Below, in pieces: positions 50,095 through 61,972 of a DNA stretch of 64,000 bases. Source of the stretch: Stagnimonas aquatica. GTDB taxonomy: Bacteria > Pseudomonadota > Gammaproteobacteria > Nevskiales > Nevskiaceae. The stretch is from the NCBI RefSeq assembly GCF_003730135.1, contig NZ_RJVO01000003.1, forward strand, positions 372,001-436,000. The letters are read 5' to 3'. Position numbers and translations under genes: made by a program. Below the pieces are notes generated by a model, which saw only the letters and a program-made list of their open reading frames with translations, was not told the DNA's origin and made no database searches. How positions within the stretch are numbered: the first letter of the stretch is position 1; each line of letters begins with the position of its first letter.

Positions 50095-51394
50095 ACCCCC
50101 AGCCAGCCCCTGGGCCGGCCTGCTGCGGGCGCCGGCCGGTCACGGCGAGGCACCCTGTCTGCTGGCCTACAGCGGTGGTGCCGATTCCACCGCCCTGCTG
50201 CATCTGGCCGTGGAGCACCGGCTGCCGGGCTTGCGTGCCGTCCACGTCCACCATGGCCTGCAAGCCGCCGCCGACGACTGGGCCGCGCACTGCCAGGCAG
50301 TCTGTGCCGGACTCGGCGTGCCGCTGGAGGTGCTGCGCGTGCAGGTTGCGGCCGACGATCCGGCGGGGCCGGAGTCCGCCGCCCGCACCGCCCGCTATGC
50401 CGCGCTGCGCAGCCGCCTGCCGCCGGGCGGGTTGTTGCTCACCGCGCACCAGCGTGACGATCAGGCCGAAACCCTGCTGCTGCGGCTACTGCGCGGCAGC
50501 GGCGTCGAGGGTTTGGCGGCGATCCGTTCGTTCACCTCCTTCGACCCGGGCTGGCTCTGGCGGCCGCTGCTGGCGGTGCCCGGCGCGGCGCTGCGCGACT
50601 ACCTGCGCGCGCGCGGCCTGTCCTGGATCGAGGACCCGCACAATCGCTCGCCACGCTACGCCCGCTCCTGGCTGCGGCAGACCTTGATGCCCGGGTTGCG
50701 CCAGCGCTGGCCGGAGGCGGAGCGGCAACTGGCGTCCACGGCGGCGCGCTGCGCGGAGGCGGCCGAGCTGCTCGCGGAACTGGCCGCCGAGGGCCTGCCG
50801 GCGGTCCAGCGGCAGGACGGTGGTCTCTCGGTTTCCGGTCTGCTGGCCTTGAGCCCGGCGCGCCGGCACCTGCTGCTGCGGCATTGGCTGGAGCGCTTGA
50901 AGCTGCCGGCCGTCTACGACGAAACCCTGCACCACCTCGACCGCGAGGTGCTGCCGGTACGACCCGACGCCGAGCCGCTGCTGGCCTGGCCGGGTGGCGA
51001 GTTCCGCCGCTACCGCGACGGGCTCTACGCCGCCGCGCGCCTGCCGCCGCTACCCGAGGACTACGCCGTGGAGTGGGACGGCCGGGGTGTGCTGGAACTG
51101 CCCGCCGGCTGCGGTCGGCTGCTGCCGGCAGGACCGCTGCGCGCGACCGTGCGTCTGCCCCAAGGCGGCGAGCGTCTGCGCCTGGCCGGCGAAGCCCACC
51201 ACCGCAGCCTGCGCGCCCTGGCCCAGCGCGAGGGCCTGCCGCCCTGGCTCCGTCAGCGCCTGGCGCTGGTCTACGTCGACGGCGAGTTGCACTCCGTTGC
51301 CGGCCGTTGGCGGACGGAGCACAAACTGCCTTGTGAATACATCCAATCTTGGTCTACTGCCGAACTGCCCGGCCTGCCGCTAAGCTGGCGTTGA
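50087..51394 (+). CDS. tilS: tRNA(Ile)-lysidine synthase (TTG start)
   Basis: A 435-residue N-type ATP pyrophosphatase that converts C34 to lysidine in tRNA-Ile(CAU). The PP-loop SGGADS is at 29-34; [21 protein letters not shown] and SWIEDPHN follow, with N- and C-terminal TilS domains after it. TTG 50087 is the only start between the upstream in-frame stop and the PP-loop, and gives about 29 residues before it, like other TilS proteins. AAGG lies close upstream inside accA. Confidence 0.93.
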   Translation: MAKPPASPWAGLLRAPAGHGEAPCLLAYSGGADSTALLHLAVEHRLPGLRAVHVHHGLQAAADDWAAHCQAVCAGLGVPLEVLRVQVAADDPAGPESAARTARYAALRSRLPPGGLLLTAHQRDDQAETLLLRLLRGSGVEGLAAIRSFTSFDPGWLWRPLLAVPGAALRDYLRARGLSWIEDPHNRSPRYARSWLRQTLMPGLRQRWPEAERQLASTAARCAEAAELLAELAAEGLPAVQRQDGGLSVSGLLALSPARRHLLLRHWLERLKLPAVYDETLHHLDREVLPVRPDAEPLLAWPGGEFRRYRDGLYAAARLPPLPEDYAVEWDGRGVLELPAGCGRLLPAGPLRATVRLPQGGERLRLAGEAHHRSLRALAQREGLPPWLRQRLALVYVDGELHSVAGRWRTEHKLPCEYIQSWSTAELPGLPLSWR

Positions 51395-51436
51395 CAAAGT
51401 TTCAACAAACCATCGCCTGCCTGGAGGAGAACCTAG

Positions 51437-54824
<3,388 letters not shown>

Positions 54825-54833
54825 GGACTCTCC

Positions 54834-55700
54834 ATGAAACTCTGCGGCCGCGACATTGGCATCGACCAGCCCCTGTTCCTGATTGCCGGCCCGGATACCC
54901 TGGAGTCCCAGCAACTGGCCCTGGATGTCGCCGGACACATCAAGCCGATCGCCGACAGGCTGGGCATCCTCTACATCTTCAAGGGCAGCTTCGACAAGGC
55001 CAACCGCAGCAGCCACAAGAGCTACCGTGGCCCGGGCCTGGAAGGCGGCCTGAAGATCATGGAAGAGGTGAAACGCCAGATCGGCGTGCCGGTGCTCACC
55101 GACGTGCACGAAGACACTCCGCTGGCGGAAGTGGCGAGCGTGATCGACGTGATCCAGACCCCGGCCTTCCTCTGCCGGCAGACCAATTTCATGCAGAACG
55201 TGGCCAAGACCGGTCGGCCGATCAACGTCAAGAAAGGCCAGTTCATGTCGCCCTGGGAAATGGGCAACGTGATCGAGAAGATGAAGGCGGTCGCGCCGCA
55301 GCAAGCGGAGGCCTCGGCCTCCGCGCACAAACATAACTTCATGTTGTGCGAGCGCGGTTTCAGCTTCGGCTACAACAATCTGGTCGCCGACATGCGCGGC
55401 CTGGCGATCATGCGCCAGTACGCGCCGGTGGTGTTCGACGGCACCCACACCGTGCAGTTGCCAGGCGGGCAGGGCACCGCCAGTGGCGGCATGCGCGAGA
55501 TGATCCCGGTGCTGGCGCGCGCTGCGGTCGGCGCTGGCATCTCCGGCCTGTTCATGGAAACCCATCCGGACCCGGACTCCGCGCTCTGCGACGGCCCCAA
55601 CTCCCTGCCGCTGGCCAAGATCGCCGACTTGCTGGAGACCCTGGTCGAGCTGGACCGGGTGGTCAAGAAGCGGCCGCTGCTGGAAGCCGCCCTGGTCTGA
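54834..55700 (+). CDS. kdsA: 3-deoxy-8-phosphooctulonate (KDO-8-P) synthase
   Basis: A 288-residue TIM-barrel aldolase that makes KDO-8-P for lipopolysaccharide. [66 protein letters not shown] (two parts) and [17 protein letters not shown] are KdsA hallmarks. Co-directional with pyrG, as in Pseudomonas and E. coli relatives. No intrinsic terminator is evident in the 105-bp gap after it. Confidence 0.97.
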   Translation: MKLCGRDIGIDQPLFLIAGPDTLESQQLALDVAGHIKPIADRLGILYIFKGSFDKANRSSHKSYRGPGLEGGLKIMEEVKRQIGVPVLTDVHEDTPLAEVASVIDVIQTPAFLCRQTNFMQNVAKTGRPINVKKGQFMSPWEMGNVIEKMKAVAPQQAEASASAHKHNFMLCERGFSFGYNNLVADMRGLAIMRQYAPVVFDGTHTVQLPGGQGTASGGMREMIPVLARAAVGAGISGLFMETHPDPDSALCDGPNSLPLAKIADLLETLVELDRVVKKRPLLEAALV

Positions 55701-55805
55701 GCGAGGCCGTCGGGCGCGCCTAGCCCGTTCGGCTGACTACAGCTGTCAGGTCTGGCGTTAGACTCCGCCCAGCCGGCCCGTTTTGGCGTCGGCAGGAGGA
55801 GAACC

Positions 55806-56201
55806 ATGAAAGGCGCAAAGTACGCCCGTTCGTCGCTGCGGGTGCTCGCGGCGGCACCCATGCTGGTATTGCTGGCCTGCGGCGGTCAGCAGAAGGCGGA
55901 ACACCTCAAGATCGCCAGCGAGTCGGCCGTTCGACTGCAGGAAGGCGTGGTCGAATTCGCCACCAGCCAGCAGCGCTGGCCGTCGCGCATCGAGGATCTC
56001 AAGGTGGGCGGTGACCAGCTTCCCGGAGTGACCTACGGTGTTAGCGATGGCGGCATGATCAGCATCTGGTTCCGCGAGGGCTCCTCGCTGCCGGGTGCCG
56101 TGCTCCGCTACACGCCCCGCCAGGACGCCAGCGGTGCGGTGAGCTGGACCTGCACCAGCGAGGCGCTGGACAGCGAACTCAAGCCGGCCGGCTGCGTCTA
56201 G
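55806..56201 (+). CDS. Lipoprotein with pilin-like C-terminal domain
   Basis: A 131-residue protein. The N-terminal signal ends in a lipobox LLAC with Cys25, so it is predicted to be a lipoprotein. After it, KIASESAVRLQEGVVEFATS looks like the start of a pilin alpha-helix, and the C-terminal WTCTSEALDSELKPAGCV has a Cys116-Cys130 pair like the disulfide D-region of type IV pilins. A pilin prepilin-peptidase site (G/FTxxE) is absent. Shine-Dalgarno AGGAGGAG is strong. It lies between kdsA and eno, genes that are adjacent in many relatives. Role unknown. The 193-bp gap to eno holds a GCCCTC/GAGGGC hairpin at 56240-56255 with no T-tract. Confidence 0.7.
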   Translation: MKGAKYARSSLRVLAAAPMLVLLACGGQQKAEHLKIASESAVRLQEGVVEFATSQQRWPSRIEDLKVGGDQLPGVTYGVSDGGMISIWFREGSSLPGAVLRYTPRQDASGAVSWTCTSEALDSELKPAGCV

Positions 56202-56361
56202 CCGGCCACTGCAAATTCAGGCTTCACCCGTTGCATCAAGCCCTCTTCTGAGGGCGGGAGGGCTGTCGTCCAGCATCCGCTGTTGCTGATGGCATCAGTC
56301 AATGGCGGGGCAGGCGATGCCAGCCGCAGCAACTGGCCCTAAAATGCGCGCCATTCTTTGA

Positions 56362-57696
<1,335 letters not shown>

Positions 57697-57726
57697 GCAT
57701 CAGTCTCGGCGCTGCCGGAGCCGGCC

Positions 57727-58008
57727 ATGCCACGTCGCCTAGTGACCTGGCTGCTGCTGGCTCTGGTGCTGGTGTTGCAGTACCGGCTCTGGCTGGGTGA
57801 CGGTGGCTACGCCGACAAGCGTCGGCTGTCGGCCCAGGTGGAAGCGCAGCGGCTCGAAGTCGAGCGGCTGCGCGCCCGCAACGCCGCCCTGCAAGCCGAA
57901 GTCGATGACCTCAAGGCCGGCGTGGCGGCCGTCGAGGCCCGCGCCCGCGCCGACCTCGGCATGATCCAGCCCGGCGAGACCTTCTACCTGATGACACCCA
58001 AGCCGTGA
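57727..58008 (+). CDS. ftsB: Cell division protein FtsB
   Basis: A 93-residue bitopic protein with a short cytoplasmic N-terminus, one membrane helix (about 6-23, WLLLALVLVLQYRLW) and a periplasmic coiled coil (about 33-75, AQVEAQRLEVERLRARNAAL), ending ARADLGMIQPGETFY, typical of FtsB. It works with FtsL and FtsQ to control FtsWI. CGGAG lies upstream of the ATG. The stop overlaps the ispD GTG start (GTGA). Confidence 0.94.
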   Translation: MPRRLVTWLLLALVLVLQYRLWLGDGGYADKRRLSAQVEAQRLEVERLRARNAALQAEVDDLKAGVAAVEARARADLGMIQPGETFYLMTPKP

Positions 58009-58733
58009 GTGGCTCTCTTTCCTCGCGCCCCGCCTGTCGCTACTGGGCAGTGGTGCCGGCCGCCGGCGGCGGCACCCGCATGGGTCTCAACCGGCCCAAG
58101 CAGTACCTCCCATTACGCGGTCGCAGCCTGATCGAATGGAGCCTGCAACCCCTGCTGGATGCCGGCTGGATCGACGGCATCGTGGTGGTGCTGGCCAAGA
58201 GCGACAGCGAGTTCGCCAGCCTGGCGCTCGCCGGGCATCCGAAGATCGTGGTCACCACCGGCGGCGCCGCGCGCGCTGACTCGGTGCTGGCCGGTCTGGC
58301 CACGGTGGCGGCACGCGCGGCAGCCTTCGAGGACGTGCGGGTGCTGGTGCACGACGCCGCTCGCCCCTGCCTTGAGGCTTCGGCGCTGGAGCGCCTGCGC
58401 GAGGAATGCGGCGAGCCGCACGGCGGCCTGCTGGCGCTGCCCTGCACCGACACGCTCAAACGCGCCAAGTCCAACAAGGTGGTGGAGACCGTCGACCGTG
58501 CCTTCTACTGGCGAGCGCAGACCCCGCAGCTGTTCCCACTGACGCTGCTGAGCGCGGCCTTGCAGGAGTGCCGCGCGCGCGACCTGGAAGTGACGGACGA
58601 GGCGAGTGCGATGGAACGTGCCGGCTACAAGCCACGGCTGGTCCGTGGCCACGAGAGCAATCTGAAAGTGACCTATCCCGAAGACCTGCCGCTGGCCGAA
58701 TTCTGGCTGTCGCGGCGCGAGCGCCACGCATGA
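58005..58733 (+). CDS. ispD: 2-C-methyl-D-erythritol 4-phosphate cytidylyltransferase (GTG start)
   Basis: A 242-residue Rossmann-like nucleotidyltransferase of the MEP isoprenoid pathway. The CTP-binding PAAGGGTRMG and KQYLPLRGRSLIEWSL, VLVHDAARPCL and VTDEASAMERAGYKP are IspD signatures. GTG 58005 overlaps the ftsB stop; an ATG at 58081 lies inside the CTP-binding motif and is excluded. It overlaps ispF by 4 bp. Confidence 0.96.
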   Translation: MSGSLSSRPACRYWAVVPAAGGGTRMGLNRPKQYLPLRGRSLIEWSLQPLLDAGWIDGIVVVLAKSDSEFASLALAGHPKIVVTTGGAARADSVLAGLATVAARAAAFEDVRVLVHDAARPCLEASALERLREECGEPHGGLLALPCTDTLKRAKSNKVVETVDRAFYWRAQTPQLFPLTLLSAALQECRARDLEVTDEASAMERAGYKPRLVRGHESNLKVTYPEDLPLAEFWLSRRERHA

Positions 58734-59218
58734 GCGGCCTGCCGTTCCGCATTGGTCACGGCTTTGATGCCCATCGCATCGAACCGGGCGAGGGCGTCAG
58801 CCTGGGCGGCGTGTTCATCGCCTGCGACTGGCGGATCATTGCCCACTCCGACGGCGATGTGCTGATCCACGCGCTCTGCGACGCCCTGCTGGGCGCCATC
58901 GCCGGCGGCGACATCGGCAAGCTGTTCCCCGACAACGATCCGCAGTTCAAGGGCATCGACAGCCGGAAACTGCTGGCGGTGGTGATGGAGCGGGTGCGCG
59001 CCGCCGGCTACGCGCCGGCCAACGCCGACCTGACCCTGATCGCCGAGGTGCCGCGCGTCGCCAAGCACGTGCCGGCGATGCGCGAGGCCCTGGGCACTGT
59101 GATGGGCCTGGGGCTGGACGCCATCAACGTCAAGGCCACCACCAACGAGACCATGGGCCACATTGGCCGCCGCGAGGGCATTGCCGCCCACGCGGTGGTG
59201 TTGCTGGCGAAGGTCTAG
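58730..59218 (+). CDS. ispF: 2-C-methyl-D-erythritol 2,4-cyclodiphosphate synthase
   Basis: A 162-residue trimeric zinc enzyme of the MEP pathway. Zinc ligands are in IGHGFDAHR (D13, H15) and AHSDGDVLIHALCDALLG; DIGKLFPDNDPQFKGIDS and KATTNETMGHIGRREG complete the family pattern. Start overlaps ispD (ATGA). It converges with the ceramidase-like gene with a 12-bp gap, with no hairpin visible there. Confidence 0.97.
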   Translation: MSGLPFRIGHGFDAHRIEPGEGVSLGGVFIACDWRIIAHSDGDVLIHALCDALLGAIAGGDIGKLFPDNDPQFKGIDSRKLLAVVMERVRAAGYAPANADLTLIAEVPRVAKHVPAMREALGTVMGLGLDAINVKATTNETMGHIGRREGIAAHAVVLLAKV

Positions 59219-59230
59219 GCCAAACCCGGC

Positions 59231-61972
59231 CTAGTCGCCGGGCTCCGGCGTGCGATTGCCCCAGCGGTCCTCGCCGCTGGCGCTATCGGTGCCCGCCGCT
59301 GGCAGGCGCACCCGATAGCGGGCGTAGACCCTGCCCTCGATCTCCTCGATCTCCGGCTTGCTGGCGACCGCCACCCGCGAGCCCGACTGGAAGCGCACGC
59401 GCCCCTGGCGCACCGGCGCCGGCTGCTCGACCTCGCCTTCCGGCTCGATGTTGCGGTAGTTGCCGGGCACCGGCGTGTAGGCCAGCGTGGCGTTCAGCCA
59501 TTCGCCCTCGCGCTGCAGGTCTTCCAGCACCAGGTTGTCGGCCTCGGAGACGGTGAAGGGTTCGGAGCTGAACTCGTAGGGCGCCTGCACCGGCAACTGC
59601 TGCGCGACGCCGCGCACGTGGAAGCGGTACTCGCCGACCGGGAAATCCTTGGCCGGCTCGAAGCGGACGTTCCAGCCGTGGCGGCCGTTGGTCATCAGAT
59701 ATTCCAGCCAGAACTCGTAGTAGGGCTGCAGCACCCGGCTGTCGCTGCGCCGCATCGGCTGCCAGCTCTCGCCGACCTTTTCCTCCAGGGTCACCACCGG
59801 CAGGTCGATCACCGGATCGCCGCCTTCAAAACGCAGATGGTTGTTGCCGAAGCGCGCGATGCTGGCCGGCTGCACCAGCACGCTGCCCGGGCTGAGCGAA
59901 GGCAGCGCCGGTGGCGGCAGAGCCGGCAGCAGCGAGAAGTAGTTGACCTGGAATTCATCCGGTGGCGGCTCGCTGTGGTTCTTCAGTGCGTTCAGCAGAG
60001 CCACGGTGCGATCGAGGATCAGACCGCCCTGTTTCCAGCCCCAGAACGTGGTGGTGCCCTCGGTGCCACCCAGATCCCAGTCGGCCTTGAGGTCGGGCAG
60101 GATGTAGCCGACGTGGTCCTGCGAATAGCCCCAGATGAAGCTGTGCTCGCGCGGGAACGGGCTGGCCTCCAAGAGCCGCAGGCCCTGCTCGGTGAGCGGT
60201 TCGCCCGGTTGCAGGATCAGCACCGCATCGCCGATCTGCGCCACGCCCAGATGAGTGTCCTGGGGCACGAAGGCGTCGTTTTCGGCGACGCCGTTGTCGA
60301 GCAGATCCTCCGGCCCGGAGGGGGTCGCCGGCAGGCATAGCGGCAGGGGCGCCAGCGCATTGCACTGCACCGCGCCGAACGGGTAGGGATATTCGCTGGG
60401 CGCGTAGCCGAGCTTGTCCAGGCTGAGGATGACGCGCTGGCTGAGCAGTTTGAGTTCCGGCGCGCGGTTGAAATTGTCGATGCCCCGCCAGAGATCGAGG
60501 ATCTGCGGCGCGATCAGTTCGCCGAAACGCTCGACCCGCTGACGGGTGGGGCCGCCATCGGCACGCGGACTGACGTCGCCGGTCGCGCCCTGGATCAGCA
60601 TCGCCACCACCGGCGTCTCGAAGCGCGCCTGCACGCTGCGCTCCAGGCCGGCCAGGCAGTCGCCGGAGAAGTACAGGTTCTCGACATCGAACATGATGCC
60701 GTGGGCGGCGTAGTTGACCATCACCGCCAGCGGCCGCACCGGTGCGCCCTGGGCATCGACCTCGTCGAGGCGGAATACCCCGATGCGCCGGCGCAATAGC
60801 GTCTGCTCGGCGACGCGCTCCTCGCTGTAGGGCTCGCGCGAGCGGCGGAAGGAATTCAGGTAGCGGTCCTCGCCACGGCCCTGTTCCAGGCCTTCGGTGA
60901 AGCCGAAGCGCGCCGGCACCCGGTTGGCGAGCGCCTGCACCACCACCTCGCTGACGCTGTGCACGATCTGCGCGAACAGGTCGGGGTGGTAGACATCCAG
61001 CGCTGCCCAGAAGTACTTGATCGACAGATTGCCGATCGCGCCCGGGCCGTCGTGGGTGTGGGTGGCCGACATGATCAGGCCGTCGCCGAGATCAATGCCG
61101 GTGCGGCTCTTCACCTCGGCGGCCACGCCGACCACCAACTCGTCGAGCATGCCGACGGTGTCGGTCTTCACCAGCACCAGGGTCTTGCCGTCGCGGCTGA
61201 GCGCGATGGCCTTGGTCATCAGCGAGTCGTAGTAGCCGCGCGAGGACGGCGAGATGGTCGAATAGGGCGAGCGGCGCAGCTCGTTGGGCGGGGTGACATT
61301 GATGCCGCCGCCCTCGCTGATCGCCGGGATGAAGCCGAGCAGGGCCTGGAAGAAGGGCAGCGGATTGCCACCGGCCAGCTCCTCCAGTTGCGGCGCGTAC
61401 TCGCCGCCCAGCGGTGGCCGCAGATAGCCGCCCAGGGGGACGCCGACCGGCACCCGCAGCGCGCCTTCGGCGGCGCCGGCGCAGAACAGGCCGGGTGCCG
61501 CTTGCCGGCAATCCGGGACCAGGTCGTCGTCGACGATCAGCCCCTGGGCGCTGGCGCCGCGCAGGTTGCCGCCACTGACCTCGCTGAGCAATAGCTCGAA
61601 TCGCTTGTCAGGTTCTGGACGTGCGTCGTCGATCAGAGGCACGACGACGTAGGCGCGCCGTTCGCCGGCCGGGATGCTCAGGCTGCCGACGGTTTCCTGG
61701 TAGTCCTCTCCGGCCCTCGCGTCGCCGTCGCGGGTCCGGTAGCGCAACTGCACAGGCTGGTCGCTGATCCGGCTCAGCCGCAGCTCGAAACGCAGCGCTG
61801 CGGCGCCGCCCTCGCCCTCGCGAATCGGCGGGCCGGCGAGCACTTCCAGGTCGGGCAGGGCAGGATCGCCGATCACGCCATCCCCGGCGCCCAGCTCTGG
61901 GCGTGAGGAGTTGCCGCAGGCGGCCAACAGCAACCCGGCCGCGATGGCCAGGGCGGTCGTCCGGCGGCTCAT
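59231..61972 (-). CDS. Calx-beta/neutral ceramidase-like lipoprotein
   Basis: A 913-residue predicted lipoprotein with a lipobox LAAC (Cys19). Residues about 40-150 form a Calx-beta-like domain (RYRTRDGDARAGEDYQ; IDDARPEPDKRFELLL). From about 160 to 650 it resembles the N-terminal domain of neutral/alkaline ceramidases, with SATHTHDGPGAIGN, NYAAHGIMFDVENLYFSGD and LIQGATGDVSPRADGG as candidate zinc and active-site segments. A beta-rich C-terminal region follows. It may hydrolyse an amide- or ester-linked lipid outside the cytoplasm, but it is a divergent member and the true substrate is unknown. The start overlaps the stop of the upstream hydrolase gene (ATGA), so the two form an operon. Confidence 0.75.
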   Translation of the reverse strand: MSRRTTALAIAAGLLLAACGNSSRPELGAGDGVIGDPALPDLEVLAGPPIREGEGGAAALRFELRLSRISDQPVQLRYRTRDGDARAGEDYQETVGSLSIPAGERRAYVVVPLIDDARPEPDKRFELLLSEVSGGNLRGASAQGLIVDDDLVPDCRQAAPGLFCAGAAEGALRVPVGVPLGGYLRPPLGGEYAPQLEELAGGNPLPFFQALLGFIPAISEGGGINVTPPNELRRSPYSTISPSSRGYYDSLMTKAIALSRDGKTLVLVKTDTVGMLDELVVGVAAEVKSRTGIDLGDGLIMSATHTHDGPGAIGNLSIKYFWAALDVYHPDLFAQIVHSVSEVVVQALANRVPARFGFTEGLEQGRGEDRYLNSFRRSREPYSEERVAEQTLLRRRIGVFRLDEVDAQGAPVRPLAVMVNYAAHGIMFDVENLYFSGDCLAGLERSVQARFETPVVAMLIQGATGDVSPRADGGPTRQRVERFGELIAPQILDLWRGIDNFNRAPELKLLSQRVILSLDKLGYAPSEYPYPFGAVQCNALAPLPLCLPATPSGPEDLLDNGVAENDAFVPQDTHLGVAQIGDAVLILQPGEPLTEQGLRLLEASPFPREHSFIWGYSQDHVGYILPDLKADWDLGGTEGTTTFWGWKQGGLILDRTVALLNALKNHSEPPPDEFQVNYFSLLPALPPPALPSLSPGSVLVQPASIARFGNNHLRFEGGDPVIDLPVVTLEEKVGESWQPMRRSDSRVLQPYYEFWLEYLMTNGRHGWNVRFEPAKDFPVGEYRFHVRGVAQQLPVQAPYEFSSEPFTVSEADNLVLEDLQREGEWLNATLAYTPVPGNYRNIEPEGEVEQPAPVRQGRVRFQSGSRVAVASKPEIEEIEGRVYARYRVRLPAAGTDSASGEDRWGNRTPEPGD

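Noticed and set aside
56240-56255. Hairpin between the pilin-like gene and eno as a terminator
   Set aside because: The 6-bp stem is followed by G-rich sequence with no T-tract.
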